This document shows positions 10,501-22,989 of a stretch of 64,000 nucleotides of DNA, piece by piece. A program made the position numbers and the translations under genes. Origin of the DNA: Euptelea pleiosperma. Lineage: Eukaryota; Streptophyta; Magnoliopsida; Ranunculales; Eupteleaceae. The stretch covers positions 9,983,248 to 10,047,247 of the forward strand of contig CM068551.1 of the NCBI GenBank assembly GCA_035048495.1. The letters run 5' to 3'. The notes beneath the pieces were generated by a model. The model had not been told where the DNA came from, searched no databases, and saw only the letters and a list, made by a program, of their open reading frames with translations. The number at the start of each line of letters is the position of its first letter. The first letter of the stretch is position 1.

Positions 10501-13146
10501 TCAGTCGACATAGATAGGATCGATGAGATCGATCTCAAAATTCTGAATGAACAATATGTCAAGTTCATGGAACTGTTTTAGATGTTGCCCATTGACCTGA
10601 AAAGAGGAGTGATCCTTGGGATCCTCAATAGTGATTGGCCCAAAGGGTGTGACTACTGTGACCGTATAAGGACCGGTCCACCTAGATTTCAATTTCCCAG
10701 GGAAGAGATGAAGACGGGAATTATAAAGAAGGACCTTCTGTCCTGGATGGAACTCTTTCTTGAGGATGCTCTTGTCATGTATCCACTTCATTTTTGCTTT
10801 GTAATTCTTGGACAAGTTGTAGGCATCATTTCTGAGTTCTTCTAACTCATTCATTTGAAGTTTCCGCTCCTCCCCTGCGGAGTCTAGGTCGAAGTTGAGC
10901 TTCTTAATGGCCCACAGGGCACGATGTTCAATCTCTACCGGTAGATGATAGGGTTTCCCAAAGACCAGACGATAGAGAGACATATTGAGTGGGGTCTTGT
11001 AGGCGGTTCTGTATGCCCATAGAGCATCAGTGAGACGAGTAGACCAGTCTTTACATGTGGTATTGATTGTCTTCTCCAAGATCTGCTTGATCTGATGATT
11101 AGAAACCTCTACTTGACCACTAGTCTGCGGATGATAAGCTAGGACAACCTTGTGGGTTACCCCATACTTTTTTTTATTAATGTCTTGAATATCCTATTGC
11201 AGAAATGGGTGCCCCATCACTAATGATGGCCTTAGAGGCACCGAATCGGGCGAATATGAACTCCTTCAGAATTTGACCACTACTTTGTGGTCATTGGTCT
11301 TAGTGGGAATGGCTTTTATCCATTTGGATACATAGTCTACCGCAAGGAGAATGTACTCGAAACCATAGAAAACTGGAAAGGGGCCCATGAAGTCGATGCC
11401 CCAGATGTCAAATATTTCATCGACCTGGATGGGAGTGAGGGGCATCATGTTCCTCTGGGAGATGCAGCCTAGATGCTGGCAATTATGACGAGTTTTGCTG
11501 AAGATGTGGGCATCTTTAAATAGTGTGGGCTAGTAGAATCCACATTGCAGCACTTTTTTCGTAGTCTTCTTAGTGCTAAAATGACCACCACAAGGTTGGT
11601 CATGACACGGGGTCAAGATATTGAGTTAGTCCGATTCAGGGACACAGAGACGAATGATTTGGTCAGGATAGTATTTATACAAATAAGGGTCATCCCAAGA
11701 GTAGTACTTAACTCTTGCTAGGAATTGGCTCCTGTCCTATTTTGACCAGTGTGAAGGCATTTCTTTGGTAACAAGGTAGTTGATAATGTCAGCATACCAA
11801 GGATTAAGAGAGATAGCGAACAGTTGTTCATTTGGAAATGTCTCATGGATGGGCTGGTTGTCGAAAGATGACTCTAAAGTCAGTCTAGACAAGGGATCAG
11901 CCACTACATTCTCGGTTCCTTTCTTGTCCTTAATCTCGAGGTCGAATTCCTGCAGTAATAAAATCCATCGGATTAATCGAGGCTTGGTTTCCTTTTTCGA
12001 CATGAGATAACGAAGGGCTGCATGATCAGTGTACACTACCACCTTAGTGGCTAAGAGGTACGGACAAAATTTATCAAGGGCGAAGACTATCGCCAAGAGT
12101 TCTTTCTCAGTGGTGGAGTAATTCATTTGGGCGGAGTTAAGAGTTTTGCTCGCATAATAGATCACGTGTGACCTTTTGTCAACTCTTTGCCCTAGAACGG
12201 TTCCTAACGCGTAGTCAGAAGCATCGCACATTACCTCGAAAGGTAGAGTCCAGTCTGGGAGATGGATAATGGGTGCAGTAGTGAGCTCAGATTTGAGACG
12301 CTCAAATACCTTGACACAGTCAGCATTAAAGTCGAAAGGACTATCTTTAGCTAGAAGATGAGACAGAGGTCGAGCGATTTGAGAGAAGTCCTTTATGAAT
12401 CGCCTATAGAATCCTGTGTCCCAAAAAGGACCGGATATCACGTACGGACTTAAGAATGGGCAAGGTCAAGATGATATTGATTTTAGCTTTGTCGACCTCA
12501 ATGCCTTGATGGGAAATGACATGTCCCAGAACTATACCCTTCTTCATCATGAAGTGGCATTTCTCCCAATTGAGGACAAGTCGTTTGTCCTGACAACGTT
12601 GAAGTACGAGCCCTAGATGGTTGAGACAGTCATCAAAGGATGACCCAAAGACTGAGAAGTCGTCCATAAAGACTTCGATGAATCTTTCCACTATGTAAGA
12701 GAATATGCTCATCATACACCATTGAAAGGTTGCAGGGCATTGTAGAGGCCAAATGGCATGTGCTTGTAGGCAAAATTGCCAAAGGGACAGGTGAAAGTTT
12801 TCTTCTCGTGATCCTCAGGGGCGATGGGTATTTGATTATACCCTGAGTAACCATCAAGGAAGCAGTAGTAGGAGTGACCTGCTAGTCTCTCCAACATCTG
12901 GTCTATGAAGGATAAAGGAAAATGATCATTCCTAGTATTGGTGTTGAGTCGTCTGTAATCGATGCAGACTCTCCACCCTTTCTTCAGGCGCTGGGTGACC
13001 ATTTCCTTGTTCTCATTTTCCACAACTGTGAATCCTGCCTTTTTAGGGATGACATGAATAGGACTCACCCATTTGCTATCGGAGATGGGGTAAATGATAC
13101 CCGCATCTAACAGTTTAAGGACCTCATCCCGGACTACATCCTTCAA
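10501..13146 (-). pseudogene. Athila-1 pol: reverse transcriptase, RNase H and integrase (broken)
   Basis: The reverse transcriptase has WVSPIHVIPKK and DGYSGYNQI, and its catalytic motif appears as FMDD at about 12659-12670. RNase H has CDASD near 12228, then TEKEL and YTDHAAL. The integrase has a zinc-finger remnant in which the first Cys of the CxxC pair is Arg. It also has the first Asp in GIDFMG (near 11394) and the Glu in GQVEVSN (near 11115). A C-terminal GPY/F module includes RWTGPYTV. Breaks: a frame change near 12715 inside the RT, another near 12410, in-frame stops at 11737-11739 and 11266-11268 and between them, and the second integrase Asp (SDG) in a different frame. The last intact piece is 10501-11079. 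The sequence is non-functional as it stands. Confidence 0.9.
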
Positions 13147-13253
13147 GACGGGTTCAACCTCCTCTGGTGTTCTCGAGAGGTTTTGGATTCATCCTTGAGA
13201 TAGATGTGATGTTGGCACACCGAGGGGTCTATGCCTCGAATATCATCTATAGT

Positions 13254-14165
13254 CTAACCTATCGCAGATTTGTGCTCGTTGAGCAACTCGAGAGGTTGCT
13301 TATGTTCACTCGTAGACAGAGCAGAAGCAATAATGACAGGGTAGGTTTCCTTAGGACCAAGATAGGCATAGGAAAGATCGATAGGAAGAGGCTTAAGCTC
13401 TAATGTTGGAGCAGATGGAGTGGAAGAATGTGTCTCAGAAGACACGGATAGAAGAGGTTTCACCTTGGTAGGTAAAGGGAGGATGGGTTCTCTGGCCATG
13501 GCTATCAGAGGCTCGAACTTGATGAGTGGAGTGGGGATCTCTATCAGTGAAGCAGTCTCCAAAAGATCATTGAGATTAGAAATGGCTGACTCTGTGGCAA
13601 AGTCAGCTCCAAAGTGTTCTAGACACTGCTTAAGAATATCTTCGGTGGAGTCCGGGATTAGACTCTCAACGGCACACATTTCATCGGCCACATCGCGATC
13701 GGCATCATGTTGCATTAGACGAAAGATATTGACCTCAGCTTGGAGGTTTTCGAAAGCAATGGATATGTTTCTGTCCCGGCACCCGATGTGTGCATTCGCG
13801 GTGGCATGGAATGGACAACCTAAGATGACTAGAATGCGGTTATCATGACACGACTCAGTGTCGAGAATGATAAAGTCCACAGGATAATAAAAGTCAGCGA
13901 CTTTTACTAGGACATCTTCAATGATTCCTCTTGGAATCTTGATGGACTGATCAGCTAATTTTAGGGTGACATTGGTAGGCTTCATATCTTTGAGTCCTAA
14001 CTGCTGATATACCGAGAACGGTATGAGGTTGACGCTAGCCCCTAAATCTAACAAGGCAGTGCAGCTAAAATTGTTTCTAATTTCGCATTGGACAGTTGGG
14101 CTACCCGGATCCTTGTGTTTGATCACACTGTTGCGTTGAATGAACGCGGTAGCTTTTTCGGCCAA
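13254..14165 (-). pseudogene. Athila-1 aspartic protease and linker region
   Basis: A 303-codon open stretch is in the same frame as gag. The retroviral-type protease motif is LLDLGAS (about 14037-14048), within a long ALLD..NLIPFSVYQQLGL context that is typical of Athila. The rest (ECR/GCRDRN-like region, CAVESLIPDS, LEHFGADF) is the linker between protease and RT and matches the reading frame of Athila-2 at 37150-37370. An in-frame stop at 14196-14198 separates it from gag, and a frame change near 13150-13250 separates it from RT. Confidence 0.85.
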
Positions 14166-14312
14166 GAAGGCAGCTTTGGGTATATGTGTACGCCGCTAGA
14201 CTGTGCATAAGTCCTTGAGGAATTTGGCATATGAGGGGATTTGCTTGATAGCAGAAAGGAATGTGATATTTATCTGTACGTCTTTAAAGATGTCTAAGAT
14301 CTCTGAGAATTC

Positions 14313-16121
14313 CTAATCCCGCTTATCTTGGACAAGTCTGTCTGGGAAGGGAGGCTTTACTCGACAAATGGATTTGTCTTTAGCCTTAGATTTCTGCACA
14401 GGGATATCTGATGTTGGTGCAGAGGTAGAGGAAGCAGAGGTAGGATTGGGACTAGTTTCCTCTGTACGAGTGATGGGTGCTGGAGATGGCACCGGCGGTG
14501 GTTGGACTCCCATGTCCATAGTTTTTTCTAACCGTAGGATGGTTACAACTTGCACCTCCCCTTGACAGTTCTCATTCTGGCTCTGAGATTGGGAACCGAT
14601 CTCATATATTGTTCCTTTGGCATTTCCTTTTGGGTTAGCGATGGGTTGGCTAGGGAAGATGCCTTTAGCTTTCTCAGCTTCCAGGTTGCCTAAGCGTTGC
14701 TCTAGACGAAGCATGGATTGTTGTTGCTGTTGCTTTAGGTATTGCATAGACTGAGTAATGAGTTAAGCTAGAAGGTCCTCGATACCGGGTTTGAGGACCG
14801 ACTGTTGGAGTGCAGCTAATGGGAGCTGAGGCACCAATTCACGACTCGAGCTCATCGGGGCATTATAGTTATAGGCTGGAGAAGTAGTTGGGACAATCTG
14901 TTGGTTCTGAAAGGTCTGGGGAATTCTTTGCTGGTTCTGAAATATGCTCGGTTGTCCAGAGTACTGACCCTGTTGGAACTGCTGGTTCTGAGTAGATGGG
15001 TACTGACTCTGCTTGTACGGACCTTGATTGAATTGCCTATTGGGTTGATTGAACCCAAGATGATACATGCCTTGAGGCTGACGCTGAGGTTGAGCTTGCG
15101 GTTGAGTAGACTGAGGCCTCCAAGAGAAGTTAGGGTGGTTTCTTGTGTCAGGATGATAAGATTGACTATATGAGTTCAGAGTTGGTGGTTTGTATGTGCT
15201 GAAAGCACAAACTTCTTCCTGAAGAGGAGTGGACCATCCTTCATTCAAAGGACAATGCTCAGTAGTATGGGAGGGTTGCAGACAAAGGGTGTAGGATTCC
15301 ATAGGGCTCTCGTGTCCCACATGCATGACTGGGGTAGATTGTTGAGTAGGCTTTTGTACTGACATAGCCAGTGCCGAGACTGACTTGTTCAACTCTTGAA
15401 TGATCGATCGAAGCTCAGTATTAGTTGTAGCATCATGTCCCTTGGTTGTCCTTTGGACCGAAGTGGCTCGACTGAACTCTGAGTCAGTCGTCCAATGTTG
15501 AGAGTTTTCTCATAACTCTCTCAAGAATTTGTATGCATCGGTCGGAGTTTGGTGCAAGAATTTTCCCTGGCACATAGACTCTATCATGGTCCGGGACTCA
15601 TCAGTAAGTCCCTTGTAGAAGATGTGGACAAGATTGCCCTTATCGATGCTATGGTGGGGACACTTAGTCAGGTAGTCTTGGAATCTGTCCCACACTTCGA
15701 AAAATTTCTCATCGGACTTCTGTCGGAAGTCCTGGATGAGTTGCTTCATCTGGTTGGTCCGAGTCATGGGGTAGAATTTAGACATGAATTTTCCTACTAA
15801 CTCTTTCCAACTGCTGATTGAATCAGCGGATAAAGAGTAGAGCCAATCTAAAGGTCCATCTTTGAGCGAGAATGGGAAAACTCACAGACGTACATTGTCA
15901 TCATCAAGGTTTTGATTCTTGAAAAGTAGGATGACATGCTGGAATTCCCTAATATGGGAATATGGGTCTTCTATTGGGAGACCTCGAAAGGTTGGCAGCA
16001 TTTGGATCGTCTGCGGCCTGATCTCAAATTGTACCACCGTAGTAGGTGGGAGAACAATGCAAGTGGGCGGATTGGCAGAGATAGGGGCAAACGTCTCGAT
16101 AAGAGGCCGTTCGACTGCCAT
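14313..16121 (-). pseudogene. Athila-1 gag (one frame with internal stops)
   Basis: The frame starts at ATG 16121 (MAVERPLIETF). The capsid-like Retrotrans_gag region includes PTFRGLPIEDPYSHI, then FPFSLKDGPLDWLYSL and a fragment with FYPMTRTNQMKQLIQ. A C-x-x-C...H...C-like remnant (LCLQPSHTTEHC) and a Gln/Pro/Tyr-rich tail follow. In-frame stops lie at 15882-15884, 15510-15512, 14763-14765 and 14313-14315. The first fits a CGA to TGA change, the type expected from methyl-C deamination. All pieces stay in one frame with the protease. Gag would form the particle that packages element RNA. Confidence 0.88.
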
Positions 16122-17965
16122 GACTACGAAGGTAGTAGTACTGGGGGAGGTGGGTGGGGAAAGAGATGGGTGGGGAAAGAAATGGGGAAGGATTCAGTGG
16201 AGGATCCACTGTAGGTACATGATTCTCAGATCGAATCAAGTGTTTGTTCGGACGAGTCCAAATGGGCATACGCTGAAGTAGCGAGCTCTAAAGTTGGCAA
16301 AAAGTTGTCAAAGAGGAACACTATCCTAAATGATGCACATCAAGCACAGATAATCCTATTCTAAGCAATCAGGATATATTTTAAGAATTATCTTTGTTAG
16401 TTTTGGGGCTAGAGTAGATTATGACAGTAGGCGGACCACTAGTTTATCTTTTAACCGCCGGACTAATTATTTGCACTCAGAGGTTCTCACCAGGCTATAC
16501 TCTTCAGAGTGAATCCTTTATACTAACTCTAGTTAACAGCAAGACAATCCGAAGCCTAGATAGACGTGCGACACAATGGCTGTCTTAAGTACGTCTAGAC
16601 TAACCGGATTGGTCAAGTGGATAAGAAGAGTGTTCCCTCGGGTTAAGTTAGGGTTGGTGCGTGTTCCTAGTCCACACGCAACTAACTGCCGAATAGTCCA
16701 AGATGCCACATCGAGTTTAGTGTACTTGAGTAGCAGGGACTTATGGGTGTGTTAGACAACAGGGACCTACGCTCGTGGTCTTATTTCGATTAGATGTTAA
16801 GCGGGTTCGCTTTGTGTGGATTTTTCTTCAAACACCGGGCTAATTGGCTCTACTTCTTGATTCTTTTTAATTAAATGGAGCCTTGGGATCAAATCAGTTG
16901 GAATGATGAGGTGGGTGATGAAATTCTACCAGTTTCAATTTGGAGCTGGGTCTGCTCTCTTAGAGTTGATTGATTAACGGCCACGCCACGCAAGTCGAGT
17001 AAGTTGTTGCTAGAAAACAAATAGACATGCGGTAATGATTCACCCAAATTGCTCAGTATCGCAATCAAGGCGAGGATAGAGACTTACCTCCCGTGGGCCA
17101 CGCCACGGGGTCGCCTCTGTGGGATAGAGAGGGGTACCCTAATGGGCTTGGGCCCGACTCCACCTCGTTGAGCTTTCGCTCCCTACCCACACTGGATCGT
17201 GTTCCTGTGGAAAAGTTAGATCGCATGGTCTAGGTATTTGGGATTCTATGTGGAAGATCCTTGCAATTTTAAGGTTTACTGAACAAGCACTGGATTTAGG
17301 CAAGTTTTTGAATTATTTTCTAAATTTGAGATGGGTTAAAATTTAGGAATTCCCAGATTGGAAAATACCTAGATTGAAAAGTTTTCCGAACTGTGGAGAT
17401 CTTCGAGAAAGATTTGATTGCGAGATCCCTTACAATTTTGGAAAATTTCCCAAAATTGAAATTCTGCTAGATTTGGGGTGTTTCCTTTTGCAGACTTTTC
17501 CAAATTAGAAGATTTCTAAAGATAGAAATTCTTCTAAAGATGAAACTTCTAAGAGGGAAACCCTAATTAAGCAAAGTTTCAAGATTTTGGAATCTTTCCA
17601 AAAATCGCAAATTTTTGATTGGTGATTTCTAAAAATCTGCAGTATATAAAACCCTAATTTTTTTTACTTTTGATTTTTTTTAAAATTTTTTTTGGTATTT
17701 TTCACTTAATCTAGGGTTTTTAAAAAACCCTAGAACAAGATCTAGCAGTTTATATGGAAAGTAGTAAAATTCCTAAATTATTACAAAATACACTCGGCCT
17801 TCCGAGGCATTAAAAATAGTAATTTAAAAGACTGCTAAAAATCACTAAAAACCAAAAATAAAAAGTTTCCCGAAAAGGTCGGGCTATCAAATTGAGCAGC
17901 TTTCCGATTTGGCAACTTTCCAATTCCGTCTTTACGTCCTTTTTCGCACTCTCGTACACCCGAGC
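16122..17965 (-). other. 5' leader of Athila-1
   Basis: About 1.84 kb between PBS and gag has no supported gene. It is collinear with the Athila-2 leader (34341-35870) and its first 250 bases with 63795-64000. The conserved leader probably holds packaging and translation signals; that is inference. Confidence 0.6.
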
Positions 17966-17978
17966 GGCAACGGCGCCA
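17966..17978 (-). other. Primer binding site of Athila-1
   Basis: The minus strand reads TGGCGCCGTTGCC two bases after the LTR end (TTTCA). This PBS is the one known for Athila/Tat elements (tRNA-Asp type). Athila-2 has the identical site at 34328-34340. Confidence 0.85.
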
Positions 17979-17980
17979 TT

Positions 17981-20680
17981 TGAAAGTAGGTTTATTTCGC
18001 GTCGTTGGTTACAGAAACCCTAATCTCAACAATATTTTTAATTTATCTGAGATTTCCTGCAAAATTCAGATATGCTAGCATAGGAATTCATGTCGGATGT
18101 CGATCTGCAGTCGGGGTTAGGGAACGCGCAGTAAAGAACATAAAATGACAGTTTTTTTTTTGCCAGAAATTATGGTGGGATGAGATGGATGATATTATTG
18201 GGATTAAAACATGATTTTTTATTTTGGAGATCAATTTTTAATTAAAGAAGTTATCAAACAATGAATTAGAAACTTTAACGCAATCAAACTACTTTGATTA
18301 ATCAAATAAAAATTCTTACATTCAATCAAAAGAACCATTAAAACTAATCTAGAAAGCAAGTGTAAACATGAGATAGAGAGAGAGAGAGACTTTGAGAGAG
18401 ACATAAATCGAGGGGTTTGCTAAAGGGCTGCACCTTGTGAAAGCCGAGGGTGATAGAATGTGGAACGATGGGCTGGGCCGTGAGAAGGGTGGACCGATTG
18501 GTGGTTGATGGTGGCGCAGTCCATGGCAGCAAGGAGAAGGGCGATTCCCTGAAGATGAAAGAGTGTAGGGTGGCGATAATGGCAGGTGTGGAGAAACAGG
18601 TGAGGCATGTTCTTATTGCCTGGAAGACGGATGAAGATGAGGACGGTGGTGCAAGGGAGCAGTGACAAGGAGGACGGTGGTGCAAACGTCCCTCCTCTCT
18701 CTTTTTCTTCTTCTTATCTTTTTTTTTTTTTTCTTTGCTGCCCCCTTTTTTTTAAGCCATTTGTGGCTGGTGTAACGGTGAGTAGAGGTAGATGGTGTCG
18801 ATGTGGAGGACGTGCTGGGATTGAAGAGTTGGAGAGATGATCCAAGCGGTGATGGCAACAAGATGTGGATTGGCTTGAGCGATGCTGCTATGGACGGCTT
18901 GGATGGGTGCTGAAAGGAGAGGCATTGGAAGGATTCTGGAATGTGGATGAGGGCTGTGGGCTGTGGCTATGGAGAAGCAGGTTGGGGGGGGGGGCAGTTG
19001 CTGCTATTGTAGGCTGGAGAAGGTATGTCCTCTCCTTCTCCCTTCTTCTTCTCCTTCTTCTCTTTTTTTTTTTTTTTGTTGTAGAGGAATAATGGAGAGG
19101 GGCGTTGGAGATAGGAGAGGAGAGTGACGGCTAGAGAGAAAACCAGTCCGGTGATTGAGTTTTCTTGCTGGTTCACCCAGCAAGAAGGATGGTGGGTGAC
19201 GGCTGGGAAGAATATGAGATTGAGTGAGGGTAATTAGAGCTTGCAAGAGTTTTAGGTTTTTTTGGGGTTTTTAAAGGGAGAGGTCTATGAGATAGAGTTG
19301 AGGGAAAATCTGAACCGTTGGTTAAAGGAGAGGTACAAGTTGAGAGAATGGGAAAACTCTTTAGGGTTCGGCCCTTCTTGAAATATAAATCCATGTGTCA
19401 CAGAGGTGGGCCCCACTTCTTTGCCAACAAGTCCTCCTAGATAACTATCCCATGCTGCCATACTTTTCTGTTTTATGTCCAGCAACTTTCCAAAGATATA
19501 TAAAATATCTTTCATCTCCTGAATTCCAAGATTGTACACCTTCCATGAAAGTCTTCACCATTTTGATCTTGTCTCATATGGTTTTTTTTTTTTGGCTCCC
19601 TATCCAGCCATGCTTCAATCCCATAGATCTCAAACCCCTTCGAATCTGGGCCATCCATATATATGGATCACATCCACATTGTTGCGTTTCCCTTTCGCTC
19701 CATATGATTCATTTTTTTGTTTGTCACCATTTTATCGTCCATTTGTTTGTTTCCAATCCAACGTCCAGCAAGTTTCTATAATGTGATGTTTCCCATGAAT
19801 TTTCACAATTTTGCTTCTAAGATATACTAATCACATCAGCCCTTCTTGATGATCCATTTCTTTCCTTCTTTGACTACCATGTGATGTCCCACATCAAAGA
19901 CTTTTCTTCTCGGCCAGTCTTAATTTGTCAATATAATCTCGATCGTTTGATCATGTCTATGATCAACGAGCTTCACGCCATATATCCACGCAGGCCTAAC
20001 ATTCAGCAAATAATTATCCTAATACACATGTTCGACATATGATCTCCTCCGTGCCATGTCAACAACCTGTTTCTACTGCCCAACTTGAATGGAGTACATG
20101 TTTCAGCCTAGCCTCTCCCATGCATGTTCATTTTGTTATGAAACAAACTTATCTCCAGTTGACAACTACACATCAGGTCTGACACCACAACCTACTTCAA
20201 TAGTGGCCACCTCAACCTACTCTCTAGGCCCAGTCCTGTAGTGATAGAGTCCAGATTTTTTTCATATTCATTTGCGGTCTTTCATTGGTTCACGGGCCCG
20301 GTTCACTCTCTTGGTTTTCGGCCAAGCGTTGCGATTCTCTAGCTTGGCATGTACTTGGGTATATTTTTTCTCTCATTGCCTGTTGGCTCTTGAGCTTTGA
20401 ACCCAGGTTCTGAAAGTTGATTGTGGGCTCGCATTCCATCAAAATTGCCCAATTAGTGCTCCTACGAAAAAAAATCGCGTAATGAGAATGGCTTCGCGTG
20501 TGGGTCAAATAAATGCGTATGAATGTATGCGAATATACCATTTTAACCAGAAAAGTGTGTTCTACGAAATAAGAGAAACTCTTATATAGAAATTTTGATA
20601 AAAAAGACAATTTTACGTAGGAGAGTGTGATAACGCTAGAAGGATAATTGCTTAAAATAAGCACTTTTGAGCGAATATCA
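17981..20680 (-). repeat. 5' LTR of Athila-1
   Basis: A 2700-bp LTR with termini TGAAAGTAGG and GAATATCA on the plus strand (TGATATTCGCTC...TTTCA on the minus strand). It is collinear with 3130-5574 plus 8257-8559. It is uninterrupted and therefore shows the empty site of the solo LTR (near 20376-20385). Frames at 18344-18685, 18450-18665 and 19395-19781 are shadows of this non-coding LTR; their twins in the 3' LTR have the same nature. Confidence 0.88.
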
Positions 20681-20685
20681 CCAAG

Positions 20686-22169
20686 CATATGTTAAATAAT
20701 CTAAATGATGAACAAAGATAAATAAGTCGGTAACATGCATGATAGATGCATTCACCCCCATTCACATAAATCAAATACGGGTGTCCAACTCCTTCCTTAC
20801 CATGAGGAAATTGACCACACGAGATCCATTCTGTAGAAAATATAAAGTCTAGGGTCTGGCTTCCTTCGGCTCTGGGTCCTTAATTTTTAGATATTCAACC
20901 ACATGGGGTTTCCATATCTTTTCCTCACTAGGAGTGACCTCACTAGTCTAAATAATGTAGCTTTATCACAATGCACAACTCCCCCCTAGATGGCCGATAC
21001 AAGAATGAGGCTATAGGCCATCATAATACTCTAAATGATATATATATCCATAGGGTATTGCCGTACGGTCTAATATAGAACTTATCATGGCCAAATCCCT
21101 CTAATCATGCTGATCGCAAGCTCATAGTAAAATCATTACATAATAATGCAAAAAACTATTATCTCATCATCATGTTCCATTAAAAGTAATAATCACATGT
21201 GATCAATATCATTCAAATATCTTAGAAAATACATAATCTAAACATAAGCAAAACTCGTATTTTTGAATTACTAATGGGTTAAAAATGAGTCAAAGGCCAA
21301 TGGGTATCAACTAGGTTTTAATTAAGGTTATTCTTAAGCCCAAAAGGACTCTAAATTGGCCCTACGAGCCCACCCAACAATTATAACTCAATTAATAATA
21401 TAATTACTTATATTAATAATTAAAATAGTTGTTGATTATAATTATGTCATATTTTCTCAAAAGGTGATGGTTTGATATGATTAATATATATGAGCATTAA
21501 ATTATACTTTATAAGATATTAATACATAACAATCATTCATTAATTTATATCAATCATATCATATAATTTAAAAGTTAATAATTAATAAGATGTTGACACT
21601 TGTCATTCACCTAAAATTCAAATAAAATATTCTAATACACAAAATTTCAACAATTGATTAAAGTTCTGAAAAATGGTCAACCTCTCGTCGGATTGACTCA
21701 AAACTTGTTTTGTGGGTCCCGTACTCATTTTAAATTTATTTAAAAAAATAAAATGGCGAGAAAATTCAAAAATTACAAAACTATATTTCTTGCCAAAAAT
21801 GTTCGTTATAGTTTTAAAGTCCCTTTACAAGGTCTAGAAATCTTAAGACACGGGTCTCACATAAAATTTAGCCTAAAAATAAAGAAAATAAAGTTGGTCA
21901 TATTAGTAGGTATTTATGATCTATATAGGTATACGATCGTGTTGGAACTGTCTGTTTGTCGATCGGAGGTCAAACGAATTTTCTAGAAGAGTTTACTCTT
22001 GCAAGTCTCATAAAACCCTAATTTTCAAAGTTGTCAAAATAAAAACAAAATTGATATGCTTGTTCATACATGATATCTAAACATAAATATAACAAGAGAA
22101 GTTTGAAACTTATTTTTTTTTTTTATAAAATTATCATAATACCCTAGAACAAAAGTTCAGGGTATTACA
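20686..22169 (-). mobile_element. Middle LTR, 5' half (resumes after Athila-1)
   Basis: It is collinear with 24391-24960 and 25460-27256 of the right LTR. It ends at GGTATTACA (22169), next to the second polypurine tract. Relative to the right LTR it lacks about 490 bp (the equivalent of roughly 24969-25458), with an AAAACTC-like junction near 21252. The frame at 21753-21986 is a shadow. Confidence 0.8.
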
Positions 22170-22989
22170 AACTACCCCCCTTAAAGAAAATTTCATCTCT
22201 GAAATTCGAACCCCCTGAAAGAAATTCTCAACCTAGTCTGTCACATCTGATTAGTCAACTAATCATTTCAAGCAAGCCAAGTAAGATCAGTTGATAAACT
22301 TTATAGCTTCACACAGTCAGATTGGTCAACTTAATCAATATAGTAAATCTAGCGAAACTTGTTATCTACATCAATCTAGTCCAATCTAGTCAAGTTAGTC
22401 ATCTACGTCTAGTCAACTTAACCATACTGGTCAAACTAGTCAATATAGTCAACCTTAGTTAAACTGATAAACTTGATCAATCTAATCGACCTAAATTAGT
22501 TGGTAAAACTAATCAATCTATTTTCCAGTCAAACTGATCATGCTAATTAACTGGTCTACTAGTCTAAATAGTCAGACTGTGAAATTAGATCATCTGAGGA
22601 TATCTATCAACAACCATTTTGTCACGATCTCCTTGATAAGATATGGCAGTGTTAGGTTAGAAACATAGTCAAGCATAAAATACAATCAAGTATTATAACA
22701 AGCATTCATACAAATAATAGTATACAACCAATATTTATAATTATTACAAACAATCAGAGTGCTCTTGCTTATAGTTTTTCTAAGTGTCTCTAATGTATAC
22801 TAAATGTCACAGTCTCCAGAATAAGAATGAACACATTAATCAGATCCCCCAATGGTTTCCATTCTATGGGTCTTTAGGGTAATCTACTAACTGTGCTATA
22901 ATACCATTCTATCACACACAACTCAATTATGCATAGACCCATTATACACAAACTCCTAGGAGTCTGAAGCCTGTGCTCTGATACCATTT
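22170..22989 (-). mobile_element. Non-coding internal domain 2 of the long-LTR element
   Basis: An 820-bp domain lies between a polypurine tract (22170-22184) and a PBS (minus strand TGGTATCAGAGC at 22975-22986). It is almost the same length as, and collinear with, 940-1760, including the AGTCAA-type repeat block (22320-22570). It shares the middle LTR with unit 1. Confidence 0.8.

Larger units (their letters stand above)
3130..20680 (-). mobile_element. Athila-type Ty3/gypsy retrotransposon (Athila-1), degenerate, nested in the middle LTR
   Basis: The complete element has two LTRs, a PBS of the Athila/Tat type, a long leader, one gag-pro-pol frame and a long 3' non-coding region, all on the minus strand. 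The flanks are TCAAG (3125-3129) and CCAAG (20681-20685), a 5-bp target duplication with one mismatch, and the interrupted LTR continues on both sides. The reading frame has several stops and frameshifts, so the copy cannot work on its own. No env-like frame is found between pol and the 3' LTR, although some Athila members carry one. Own length without the solo LTR inside is about 14.9 kb. Confidence 0.9.
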
